From positions 1 to 36,237 of the forward strand of contig DCHJ01000101.1 in assembly GCA_002314805.1 (NCBI GenBank): 36,237 nt of DNA, written 5' to 3'. Made by a program: the position numbers and the translations under genes. Below, one piece after another: positions 1 through 7,040 of this stretch (position 1 is its first letter; every line of letters starts with the position of its first letter). The notes beneath the pieces are model-generated. The model was given only the letters and a program-made list of their open reading frames with translations. It did no database searches and was not told the DNA's origin. This DNA comes from Lachnospiraceae bacterium UBA1755 (GTDB lineage: Bacteria > Bacillota > Clostridia > Lachnospirales > Lachnospiraceae).

Positions 1-1
1 G

Positions 2-1165
2 CCCGGTGGTCGGCCCCTACCGCCGCAAGGTGAAGTGGTCGAAGGTGGCTATGGCGGCGACGGCGGCAACGGCGGCATCGGCGGCAAAGGCGGAACCGGA
101 GGCGACGGTGGAATCGGCGGCGACGGTGGCCAGGGCGGAACAGGCGGCGAAGGCGGCAACGGCGGAGCAGGCGGTAACGGCGGTAACGGCGGCGACGGCG
201 GCCAGGGCGGAACAGGCGGCGACGGCGGCGACGGCGGAACCGGAGGAACAGGCGGAACCGGCGGAGCAGGCGGCAACGGTGGCAACGGAGGAACAGGCGG
301 AACCGGCGGCAACGGCGGAGCAGGCGGTCAGGGCGGAACCGGAGGCAATGGCGGAACAGGCGGCGCAGGCGGCGCAGGCGGTTCCGGTGAGCAGCAGGAC
401 GCAGTTACAATTGCAATGATCCAGGGTGTTACAGCCAACAGCTGTACATCAGTCACAGTTGAGTATTATTATCTTGATCCGTTTGCACAGCTGGGAATGG
501 TTTATCTTGAGCTTCATTCAGTAGCAAAGCTGGCTGAATATGGCATTACCATAAGCGATTTATATAATCCTACTGCCACTGTTCAGACAGCTGTAACGAA
601 TTACTGGAATGCCTATACCACTAATTACGGTTCAAAGGGCAGAGCATCCATAAGTGCATGGAATAACGAATATAAGTATACAGGGCTGAATAAAAACACA
701 GGATATTATGTTGTGATGGGTCATACTCATATTGATGAATACAACAAAACGACAAGACTGATGGATGATTACATCAGCTTCACAACACCTCAGCAGTCCA
801 ATTCGCTAAGTATTGCGTTTATCAGAGAGAATACTGTGGGCGTTTCGCTGAAGCTTGAATCAGCCGACGTTGCATACAGGTACGATGGAGACACAAGGCT
901 TTATCCTACACTTACGGCGATAGCAGTCAACGGAAAGCCGAAGGCAGACGGAAAAGCCAGACCCGATCAGAAATCGAGTACAGGCGATTACACCCTGACA
1001 CAGCAGGATATCGAGCAGGCTGTTGATTCATCATTCAGGATGACATTTACGTTCTCAACAGGGAATGAAGAGACGCTGATGAGCAATTATAAGAATATTC
1101 AGGTGAACTTTGTAGGCGGTACGACACTTACAGTGATGTGCACCAATAATTTCTACACAGAGTAA
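2..1165 (+). CDS. Glycine-rich GGX-repeat protein with C-terminal beta-rich domain (5' partial)
   Basis: The reading frame is open to the left edge, so the true start and any signal peptide lie outside the window; a GTG at 35 is not preceded by a convincing ribosome binding site. The visible protein begins with a short Pro/Gly stretch, then 38 uninterrupted Gly-Gly-X triplets (44-385; X mostly T, N, D, A, Q), then about 260 residues of ordinary composition rich in Tyr, Thr and beta-type hydrophobic patterns. The tail contains a segment ending in 'YISFTTP' that looks like the last strand of a fibronectin-III-like fold. GGX tracts can form polyglycine-II bundles in fibrous adhesins, so an extracellular fibre or adhesin is likely, but I recognise no family. 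It ends 92 bp before the ATPase-like operon on the same strand and may belong to the same surface system. Alternative reading frames across the repeat are shadows. Confidence 0.75.
   Translation, partial: PGGRPLPPQGEVVEGGYGGDGGNGGIGGKGGTGGDGGIGGDGGQGGTGGEGGNGGAGGNGGNGGDGGQGGTGGDGGDGGTGGTGGTGGAGGNGGNGGTGGTGGNGGAGGQGGTGGNGGTGGAGGAGGSGEQQDAVTIAMIQGVTANSCTSVTVEYYYLDPFAQLGMVYLELHSVAKLAEYGITISDLYNPTATVQTAVTNYWNAYTTNYGSKGRASISAWNNEYKYTGLNKNTGYYVVMGHTHIDEYNKTTRLMDDYISFTTPQQSNSLSIAFIRENTVGVSLKLESADVAYRYDGDTRLYPTLTAIAVNGKPKADGKARPDQKSSTGDYTLTQQDIEQAVDSSFRMTFTFSTGNEETLMSNYKNIQVNFVGGTTLTVMCTNNFYTE
44..385 (+). repeat. GGX triplet repeat (38 units, 9-bp period)
   Basis: A perfect nine-base coding periodicity (Gly-Gly-X, mainly GGCGGA/GGCGGC plus a variable codon) runs without a break. 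The repeat is far richer in GC than the rest of the window. Its periodicity opens long reading frames in other frames and on the opposite strand (Pro-Pro-X), which are artefacts. Confidence 0.95.
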
Positions 1166-1189
1166 TATAAAACACGTATTTAGCATCTC

Positions 1190-1219
1190 CCGGCGGAGTC
1201 ATAGATATGGAGCCGCCGG
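1190..1219 (+). other. Intergenic hairpin before the c-like gene
   Basis: The 92-bp gap between the glycine-rich gene and the c-like gene holds a 7-bp GC-only stem (CCGGCGG at 1190-1196, CCGCCGG at 1213-1219) with a 16-base loop. It is followed by an A run, not a T run, so it is not a standard intrinsic terminator on this strand. It could be a weak attenuator or an mRNA-stabilising element. I see no convincing -35/-10 promoter in the gap, although an operon promoter could lie here. Confidence 0.4.
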
Positions 1220-1257
1220 ATTGAGTCAAAAAAAAGCAGGTAGGGAGTACTGATACT

Positions 1258-1506
1258 ATGGAACAAGTTTATGCAGCAGTAATTAACGCAATTGGATGGA
1301 TGGTAGGTCTGGCATTTCTTGGCATCGGAATAGGTCTGGGACGGCTTGGTGCCAAGGTAGCAGAGGCCGTCGGAAGAAACCCTGAGACAAAAAATGATGT
1401 TGTACATTCTGCACTTACGGTAGCTTTAATAGTTGTGGTATTGGTACTGCTGCTGTTTGCGTTCGTATTTCTGCTCTTGTACTTTAATCCTATACTTATG
1501 GCATAA
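1258..1506 (+). CDS. F-type ATPase subunit c-like protein lacking the ion-binding carboxylate
   Basis: This 82-residue, two-helix hairpin has the rotor-ring subunit architecture. Helix 1 (about 5-30) carries the close-packing motif 'GIGIGLG' (22-28). The cytoplasmic loop has 'GRNPE' (39-43) where canonical c subunits have RQP. Helix 2 (about 51-76) follows. By counting from the loop, the essential Asp/Glu of helix 2 (Asp61 in E. coli) falls at Val60 in an all-Val/Leu stretch, and no Asp or Glu lies inside either helix. A ring could form and rotate, but proton or sodium transport by the known mechanism is not expected. The start is the ATG preceded by AGGTAGGGAG. It lies 11 bp upstream of the b-delta gene, the normal c-b order. 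A simple proteolipid is a less likely alternative because of the motif order and neighbours. Confidence 0.88.
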   Translation: MEQVYAAVINAIGWMVGLAFLGIGIGLGRLGAKVAEAVGRNPETKNDVVHSALTVALIVVVLVLLLFAFVFLLLYFNPILMA

Positions 1507-1517
1507 GGAGAAAATGA

Positions 1518-2312
1518 ATGCTGTTTTTGTATATAGGAGCAACGATAGTGATCGCATTGCTGACAGGATTTGTCCTCCTGTCAGTAGTTGTGGTTTCGCG
1601 CAGGGTTACTCAGGATATACGAATGAGGGCATCGGAGCTGCTCTCATCGTATGACGGTCTGCTGGAAAAAAAGAGCAGTGAGCTGGAGAGACTCAACGAG
1701 TCAATAGCAGAAAAAAAGAGGGAAGAAGAGAATTACAGGCAGCTTTTTGCAGCTGCCGAGAGCTCCCGTGAGGCAGGGGATGAGACTGCGTCGGATACAG
1801 AGCAGATAGTTATGAATACCGCAGAGCGTATGAGTACAGCAAGGTATCAGGACAGCAGGACAGCCGAGATTTATCAGAAGATCAGGGGTAATTTTGATTT
1901 CTCCCCGATCGATGTAATCAGGCAGCTGTCAGGAGGTGAGACGGCTGAAGGACCGGCTACCGGGCTGCTCAGGCAGCTGGATTATAAGACCATATGCAGT
2001 CTCTCAATGCTTTCCTCTGAAAAGCAGAAGGAGATCATGTATGAGGTTTTGGACGGTTCGGGCAGAACTCTGCTGGATGAGTTTATATCCGAACCGGGAC
2101 CGTTCAGGGCTATCGGATTTTATGATTTCCTCAGGTCAAGGGCACAGATAGAGCCTAAACGAATTACTCTGCGCATTGCACCCACAGCACAGCAGAGATA
2201 TTATCCTTCCAATGTGGATGTGATAGTGGATGATTCCATATGCGAAGGATTTCAGATCATCGTAAATAATAAACTATATGACTTCAGTGTAAGGAAGAGA
2301 GAGATAAGCTGA
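1518..2312 (+). CDS. F-type ATPase b-delta fusion-like stator protein
   Basis: The 264-residue protein starts with one membrane helix (about 3-27), then a charged Lys/Glu-rich coiled coil (about 35-80), as in stator subunit b. A mixed region follows, ending in a segment like the C terminus of subunit delta/OSCP: 'VDVIVDDSICEGFQIIVNN' (233-251) followed by 'KLYDFSVRKRE' (252-262), comparable to the delta pattern V-D-x-S-L-I-G-G-x-x-I-x-V-x-D-x-x-x-D-x-S-x-R-x-x-L. It would link the membrane part to the top of the alpha-beta head. b-delta fusions are known in mycobacteria, so the fusion is plausible, but the delta helical domain is not obvious. The start at 1518 follows AAGGAG (1504-1509); the ATG at 1514 is in another frame. 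The stop is one base before the alpha ATG, so translation is probably coupled. Confidence 0.8.
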   Translation: MLFLYIGATIVIALLTGFVLLSVVVVSRRVTQDIRMRASELLSSYDGLLEKKSSELERLNESIAEKKREEENYRQLFAAAESSREAGDETASDTEQIVMNTAERMSTARYQDSRTAEIYQKIRGNFDFSPIDVIRQLSGGETAEGPATGLLRQLDYKTICSLSMLSSEKQKEIMYEVLDGSGRTLLDEFISEPGPFRAIGFYDFLRSRAQIEPKRITLRIAPTAQQRYYPSNVDVIVDDSICEGFQIIVNNKLYDFSVRKREIS

Positions 2313-2313
2313 T

Positions 2314-3639
2314 ATGGAAGGAATTGTAAACTCTGTTCTTGAGAAAAAAATCGCAGAAATCAATGAAGGCTCCAATGCATATGAGATAGGTACTGTCAGC
2401 ATGGTAAGACAGTATATTGTTGAAGTTACGGGTCTTCTCAATGTTTCATATTTCGAGAAGGTGATAATAGGCACCAGTGCAGAAGGGTATGTGGACGCAA
2501 TCCGTGAGTCCTCTGTCCTCGTATCGCTGACGGTCATATATCACGCAGTTAAGATCGGTGATTCCGTCATGGCAACCGGAGAGGAGTATCAGGCAAAGTA
2601 TTCTCAGAGTGCGACCGGACATGTGATGAGCATATTCGGAGAGGATCTTATGGTAGGCAAGATGCTTGATGATCTTGAAGATGTACCGATCGAGATGGAG
2701 CCGATCCCGATCATGGACCGTACAGCAGTTAACAGACCGCTTCTTACGGGTATCATGGGAGTTGATCTCATGTATCCGATCGGAAGAGGGCAGAGACAGC
2801 TCATTATCGGCGATAAGAAGACCGGAAAGACACAGATAGCACTCGACACGATCTATAACCAGAGGGGGAAGGGTGTGTTCTGTATATATGTTGCCATCGG
2901 TAAGACAAAAAAGGAAGTAAAAGCAGTTTACTCGGAGTTTCTGGGAAAGGGAGTAATGGATTACACACTGATCCTGGCGGCCTTTAATGACAATCCGGCA
3001 CCTGTTCTGAGAAATACTCCCTATGCGGCACTGTCGATTGCCAGAAAGCATCTTGAAAAGGGTGAGGACGTACTTGTAGTCATCGATGACCTTAAGAGAC
3101 ATGCCGATGTCTGCCGAGAGATAGCACTGCTTATGGGTTCAACTCCGGGCCGTGATGCATATCCTCCGGATATCTTCTACAGCCATTCAAGACTGCTGGA
3201 GATGGGCTGTCAGCACATGAACGGAGGCAGTATCACCATCCTCCCGATCTGTGAGACAAAGAGCGGCGACATCACGGACTATATATCTACTAACATTATC
3301 TCGATCACCGACGGTCAGCTGGTGCTGTCAGCCAAGAACTTTGAAAAGGGGCAGAAGCCGGCAATCAATTACGGTTTATCGGTTTCGCGTTTAGGCGGTG
3401 CCGTACAGACAAGGGAAGTCAAGAGACTGGGACAGCCGTTAAAGAGAGAGCTGCTAAGCTATCTTGAGCAGAAGGAGATATTTGAACTGGCAGACCTGGA
3501 CGAGATGGGCGAGTCACTCAAGAACCGGATGCGCCGCGGCGGGCAGATCATAAATATGCTTAATCAGGGAAGATATGCGGTAAGGACATCTGAACAGATG
3601 ATCGAGGAAGTAAGGGAATTCGGTGAGATAGCAGAGTAA
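2314..3639 (+). CDS. F-type ATPase subunit alpha-like protein
   Basis: This protein belongs to the alpha branch of rotary ATPase head subunits. Residues 1-100 form the beta-barrel region and about 125-380 the nucleotide-binding domain. The P-loop is 'GDKKTGKT' (166-173; canonical alpha GDRQTGKT) after 'GRGQRQLII'. 'VLVVIDDL' (253-260) is Walker B. 'PGRDAYPPDIFYSHSRLLEM' and 'SGDITDYISTNIISITDG' match alpha signatures. 'GLSVSR' (354-359) keeps Arg359 at the arginine-finger position that completes the catalytic site on beta. At 441 residues it is some 60 shorter than usual, mainly in the C-terminal helical domain. It should pair with the beta-like protein encoded at 5244-6737. It is divergent enough that I would not call it the housekeeping AtpA. 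Confidence 0.93.
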   Translation: MEGIVNSVLEKKIAEINEGSNAYEIGTVSMVRQYIVEVTGLLNVSYFEKVIIGTSAEGYVDAIRESSVLVSLTVIYHAVKIGDSVMATGEEYQAKYSQSATGHVMSIFGEDLMVGKMLDDLEDVPIEMEPIPIMDRTAVNRPLLTGIMGVDLMYPIGRGQRQLIIGDKKTGKTQIALDTIYNQRGKGVFCIYVAIGKTKKEVKAVYSEFLGKGVMDYTLILAAFNDNPAPVLRNTPYAALSIARKHLEKGEDVLVVIDDLKRHADVCREIALLMGSTPGRDAYPPDIFYSHSRLLEMGCQHMNGGSITILPICETKSGDITDYISTNIISITDGQLVLSAKNFEKGQKPAINYGLSVSRLGGAVQTREVKRLGQPLKRELLSYLEQKEIFELADLDEMGESLKNRMRRGGQIINMLNQGRYAVRTSEQMIEEVREFGEIAE

Positions 3640-3656
3640 CAGATAGGACGGCATAT

Positions 3657-4448
3657 ATGAATGTAAAAGCTGTAGTTAAGGTAATGAACTTCCATTCGCT
3701 CCTGCGTGTTGATTCATCGCGAAAGAGGGCGGAGCATTACGCATCAATGGAACGGGAGCTGGCCAGCATGATGAGGATCGTCCTCAACAACAGGAATCTG
3801 AAGCTGGACAAGCTGATAAAGCTGCCGGATCCGGATCTGCCGGTATTGAGGATATACATCGGGTCGGACTACGGGTTCTGCGGAAATGTCAACACGGCGG
3901 TCTCATCATTCCTGAATGCAGACGGCGGAGAGAAGGTCGCCATAGGAAAGAAGCTTAAGACCTATGGCAATGTGGCACTGTATCTGCATCAGGAGGATTT
4001 TGCCAGGGAATTTGAACAGATAAGGAAATATCTTGAAAGGGCGGTAACAGAGCGCTGCTGGTCAAGTGTGGAGCTCATTTATAACCGGTATTACAATGCC
4101 GGACTGATCAAGCCTGAGAGGACAAAGATATTCCCTCTGGATCTGGGAAACGCCAACGAGGAAGACCTTCAGGCCTATGAGGCAGACTTTATGATCGAAG
4201 GTGAGCCGGAGAGGATCCTCCGCAACATGATGATAACATATCTGATGTTTGAGGTTAAGATCGCAGAGGCGTCGGCGTATGCGTCAGAGAATCTGATGAG
4301 ACAGAACGCCACATCGGAATCCTTAAAGAAGATCGAAGAGATGGAAGAGGAAGATCTGAAGGAAGCGCGCAGAGAGAAAAACCAGCGCTCGTTCCAAAAG
4401 ACCATAGACAGTTATATCAAGCAGAAAGCAATAAAAAGAATAGGATAG
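3657..4448 (+). CDS. F-type ATPase subunit gamma-like central-shaft protein
   Basis: The 263-residue protein is the expected central rotor shaft and sits between alpha and beta in canonical order. 'IYIGSDYGFCGNVNTAV' (about 72-88) corresponds to the gamma motif I-T-S-D-R-G-L-C-G-G-x-N. 'VELIYNRYYNAG' and 'IFPLD' match the central domain. The C-terminal helix around 'ASAYASENLMRQNATSES' corresponds to the gamma signature S-E-x-x-A-R-M-x-A-M-x-x-A-T. It has the paired N- and C-terminal charged helices needed for the coiled-coil axle, with an extra Lys/Glu-rich tail (about 225-263). The N-terminal helix lacks the usual I-K-R-R-I-K-S motif, so contacts with the head may differ. Retention of gamma argues that rotation is kept. 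Confidence 0.88.
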   Translation: MNVKAVVKVMNFHSLLRVDSSRKRAEHYASMERELASMMRIVLNNRNLKLDKLIKLPDPDLPVLRIYIGSDYGFCGNVNTAVSSFLNADGGEKVAIGKKLKTYGNVALYLHQEDFAREFEQIRKYLERAVTERCWSSVELIYNRYYNAGLIKPERTKIFPLDLGNANEEDLQAYEADFMIEGEPERILRNMMITYLMFEVKIAEASAYASENLMRQNATSESLKKIEEMEEEDLKEARREKNQRSFQKTIDSYIKQKAIKRIG

Positions 4449-4464
4449 AAACGGGAACTTAGTT

Positions 4465-5232
4465 ATGGGATTTATTGTCAGTGTTACTAATCAGAAGGGC
4501 GGCGTGGGAAAGACAACAACGGCCGTCCAGCTAGGGAAAGGACTTCAGCTGTTTGGGAATCAAAAGGTACTCTTCGTGGATATGGATCCGCAGTGCAATA
4601 TGGGGTACATCCTGGGAGTCAATGACGGAGTAAATCCCAATATTCTGGACCTTCTCACGGGCTCAATGAACACGGAGGATGTGATATCGCATTGCGGAGA
4701 TATCGACATCATCCCTTCAAGTCAGAATCTTAGTGCTGTAGAGCAGTATCTCATAGGTGATTACAGAGAATACCGGCTCAGGAATGCCCTCAACAGGGTC
4801 AGGGAAAAATACGACTTTATTGTCATTGACAGTCCGCCGACACTAGGTATCACTACGATCAATATCCTTACTGCTTCCGATTATGTCGTCATCCCGGCGC
4901 TGGCAGATGTGATGAGTCTTCAGGGGATCGGTCAGCTGTTTAACACTATTGATGCAGTAAGAGAGTACTGCAATCCGCGGCTTAAGGTAACAGGAATCCT
5001 TCTCAACAGGCATGTTGCAAGACTGCTTCACTCAAAGGCGCTGACGGAGATGATAGAAGAGACATCGGTAATGTTCGGGACGGAAGTGTATCGGACGACG
5101 ATCCGCGAATCAGTTGCGATACGTGAGGCGGCATCGGCAAGAAGAAGCATATTTGAATATAAACCCGGCAGTGATCAGGCAGAGGATTTTCGCAGTTTTA
5201 TTGCCGAATTTGAAGAAAAAATCAGGAATTAA
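4465..5232 (+). CDS. ParA/Soj-family ATPase inserted in the ATPase operon
   Basis: This 255-residue protein is a ParA/MinD-superfamily P-loop ATPase. It has the deviant Walker A 'KGGVGKTT' (11-18) with signature Lys11, the switch segment 'VDMDPQ' (38-43), Walker B-like 'FIVIDSPPT', and a C-terminal 'EYKPGSDQAEDF' like the E-Y-D-P-x-S-x-G-A-x-D-Y tail of Soj proteins. Family members dimerise on ATP and position plasmids, chromosomes or large protein machines. There is no parB and no plasmid feature in the window, so this is an orphan ParA. It lies between gamma and beta with 16- and 11-bp gaps, a place where F-ATPase operons have nothing. The likely role is placing or spacing the machine in the cell (inference). 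A role in assembly, as for FlhG at flagella, is the main alternative. Confidence 0.92.
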   Translation: MGFIVSVTNQKGGVGKTTTAVQLGKGLQLFGNQKVLFVDMDPQCNMGYILGVNDGVNPNILDLLTGSMNTEDVISHCGDIDIIPSSQNLSAVEQYLIGDYREYRLRNALNRVREKYDFIVIDSPPTLGITTINILTASDYVVIPALADVMSLQGIGQLFNTIDAVREYCNPRLKVTGILLNRHVARLLHSKALTEMIEETSVMFGTEVYRTTIRESVAIREAASARRSIFEYKPGSDQAEDFRSFIAEFEEKIRN

Positions 5233-5243
5233 AGGAGTACGGT

Positions 5244-6737
5244 ATGGAGAGAATGGATTTTAAGTCAAACAATCCCGCTATGGATTTTATTTCAAGGAAT
5301 AATTCTAAACCGGCAACTTTTGAGGCATATGATATAGGCAGGAATGCGGAAGAATCTGCCGAGCGCATGGATGGGACCTTTATAGGTCAGATAGTGTCGA
5401 TCTCAAGTCTTAAGGTTGACATTTTTATGGAAAAGCCGGTAGTAAAGGTGAGGGACCGGGTCTTTACGGAAAGGAGCGGCAGGAAATACTGGTTTGAGGT
5501 TGCTGAGATCAAGGGATCTGTGGCATCTGCTATCTGCTTTAATAATACCAAGGGCCTTTCCAGAGGACTTAAGGTATATCTGTCAGGTACCGGCCTTGAG
5601 GCACCCTATGATGATCAGATACTTGGACATATGTTCAGCTCCTACGGCGAGCCGATAGATAATTCGGGAGTGAGCGGATATAACAAGAGGAATATCTATG
5701 ATAAATCACTTGAGATGAGCGAGATCATTATTGACGGTGATATCCTGTGGACGGGAATCAAGGTCCTTGATTTTTTTGCCCCGATGAGAAAGGGCTTCAA
5801 GATGGGTCTGCTCGGAGGTGCAGGAGTAGGAAAGACAGTGCTTATCAAGGAGCTTATCAACAATGTTTATAAAGGACTGCGATCCAATTCCGTATTCGTA
5901 GGAGTAGGTGAACGAAGCAGGGAAGGCAGGGATCTGTACGATGAGATGCTGGAAGCCGAGCTTATCGACAAGATCTCCATGGTGTTCGGACAGATGGGTG
6001 ATAATGCCATGTCAAGGAGCCGTGCCATGTATACCGGTCTGACCTGTGCAGAGTATCTGAGAGATGAGAAAAAGCAGGATGTGCTTCTTTTCATAGACAA
6101 CATATACCGTATGGTGCAGGCTAACGCAGAGATCGCGACCGAGCTGGCACATATGCCCATCGAGAACGGTTATTCGCCGGCTCTGCTTACCGAGATATCA
6201 GAGGTAGAGGAGAGGATCAATTCAACGGAAGACGGCTCGATCACATCCTTCCAGGCGATCTTCATCCCTGCTGATGATATTACAGACGGTGCCGTACATG
6301 CTATCTCAAAGCATCTTGACGGTCAGGTCGTACTTGACAGAAAGGTTGCAGAGAAGGGCCTGTATCCGGCAATAAATGTATTTGCCACGACATCCACACT
6401 GATAGATCCTGAGGTTATCGGAGACAGACATTTCAGGCTGGTAGAAAAGAGCCTGAGCATATTGAGCAGATATGAAGAGCTTGAGCAGATCGTAGCAGTA
6501 CTTGGTATCGATGAATTATCCGAGTCGGATCATAATATATTCTTCCGCGCGCGTAAACTGAGGAACTATTTCTCGCAGCCGATGTTTGTTGCAGAGCAGT
6601 ATACAGGTATCCCCGGTGAGTTTGTAGCTATCGGAGATGTACTTGATGATGTTGAGGCAATAATCAGCGGAGATCTTGATGATGTGGAAGAACAGGACTT
6701 TACATATATCGGAGCATATTTAAAGACGAGGAAATAA
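5244..6737 (+). CDS. F-type ATPase subunit beta-like catalytic protein
   Basis: This is the catalytic head subunit of the rotary ATPase cassette (497 residues, with an extra ~40-residue N-terminal extension). The P-loop is 'GGAGVGKT' (191-198). 'VGERSREGRDLYDEM' (221-235) keeps the catalytic Glu223 and adjacent Arg. Walker B is 'VLLFIDN' (280-286). 'PADDITDG' keeps the catch-loop acids, and 'DELSESD' (423-429) is the torque-lever DELSEED motif. Arg258 aligns with the phosphate-binding arginine. Two motifs are altered: canonical N-E-P-P-G is 'GDNAM' (252-256), and D-P-L-D-S-T-S-R is 'NVFATTST'. ATP hydrolysis and torque on gamma are expected. AAGGAG (5232-5237) supports the start. It is not the flagellar/type III ATPase, since alpha, gamma, epsilon and c-like partners are encoded beside it. 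Confidence 0.95.
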   Translation: MERMDFKSNNPAMDFISRNNSKPATFEAYDIGRNAEESAERMDGTFIGQIVSISSLKVDIFMEKPVVKVRDRVFTERSGRKYWFEVAEIKGSVASAICFNNTKGLSRGLKVYLSGTGLEAPYDDQILGHMFSSYGEPIDNSGVSGYNKRNIYDKSLEMSEIIIDGDILWTGIKVLDFFAPMRKGFKMGLLGGAGVGKTVLIKELINNVYKGLRSNSVFVGVGERSREGRDLYDEMLEAELIDKISMVFGQMGDNAMSRSRAMYTGLTCAEYLRDEKKQDVLLFIDNIYRMVQANAEIATELAHMPIENGYSPALLTEISEVEERINSTEDGSITSFQAIFIPADDITDGAVHAISKHLDGQVVLDRKVAEKGLYPAINVFATTSTLIDPEVIGDRHFRLVEKSLSILSRYEELEQIVAVLGIDELSESDHNIFFRARKLRNYFSQPMFVAEQYTGIPGEFVAIGDVLDDVEAIISGDLDDVEEQDFTYIGAYLKTRK

Positions 6738-6740
6738 AGA

Positions 6741-7040
6741 ATGGCTAATGGTAACGGTACCGGGACGATCCCTCAGGGATCGATAGTAGCCCGAATTGTT
6801 GATGAAACAGAGGGACTCAGGGTCATATCCGATGTCAGAGCAGTAAGGATCCATAGCAAGGACTATGTTTTATTGATCATGGATGATTATGCCCCCGCTC
6901 TCGGAGAGGTGGAGGGTGACGTAACACTGCTCTCCGGTGACGACGAGCTCGTATTCAGAGGTATCAAGGGCTGCTATAAGCAGCAGAACAATATTTTTAC
7001 GATGATAATAGAGGAACGTGTGACCGAGGAAACGGCATGA
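6741..7040 (+). CDS. F-type ATPase subunit epsilon-like protein, beta-sandwich only
   Basis: The 99-residue protein lies directly after beta, the normal place of epsilon. It matches the epsilon N-terminal beta sandwich: 'SIVARIVDETEGLRVISDV' opens like typical epsilon, 'LIMDDYAPALGEVEGDVTLL' corresponds to G-V-L-P-x-H-A-P-L-x-x-x-L-x-x-G, and 'QQNNIFTMII' to the final Q-N-N-x-V-T-V strand. The C-terminal helical hairpin of about 45 residues, which inhibits ATP hydrolysis in many bacteria, is absent. That would leave the enzyme without this brake, fitting a motor run in the hydrolysis direction (inference). It overlaps the next gene by 4 bases (ATGA at 7037-7040). Confidence 0.8.
   Translation: MANGNGTGTIPQGSIVARIVDETEGLRVISDVRAVRIHSKDYVLLIMDDYAPALGEVEGDVTLLSGDDELVFRGIKGCYKQQNNIFTMIIEERVTEETA

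Noticed and set aside
44..385. CRISPR array or non-coding tandem repeat
   Set aside because: The period is nine bases, with no unique spacers, and encodes perfect GGX triplets.
6..419. Ala-rich and Pro-rich reading frames over the GGX repeat (other + frame and - strand 49-312)
   Set aside because: They arise from the nine-base periodicity; only the Gly-Gly-X frame continues into a folded domain and ends just before the next gene.
1190..1219. Intrinsic terminator between the glycine-rich gene and the c-like gene
   Set aside because: The stem is short, the loop long, and it is followed by A residues rather than T residues on the transcribed strand.
2446..3102. 218-residue reading frame on the - strand
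   Set aside because: It is antisense to the well-supported alpha-like gene and shows no domain or ribosome binding site.
5244..6737. Flagellar or type III secretion ATPase
   Set aside because: The protein has beta-type GGAGVGKT, GERSREG and DELSESD motifs and lies with alpha, gamma and epsilon partners; there are no flagellar or secretion genes.
1258..7040. Ordinary housekeeping F-type ATP synthase operon
   Set aside because: The c-like subunit lacks the carboxylate, no subunit a is seen, a ParA gene interrupts the order, epsilon and alpha are shortened and the operon continues into surface proteins.
1258..7040. N-type sodium ATPase or V/A-type ATPase
   Set aside because: N-ATPase operons start with beta-epsilon, lack delta and have a c subunit with ion ligands; V/A-type subunits have different head signatures. 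Here the order c, b-delta, alpha, gamma, beta, epsilon is F-type.
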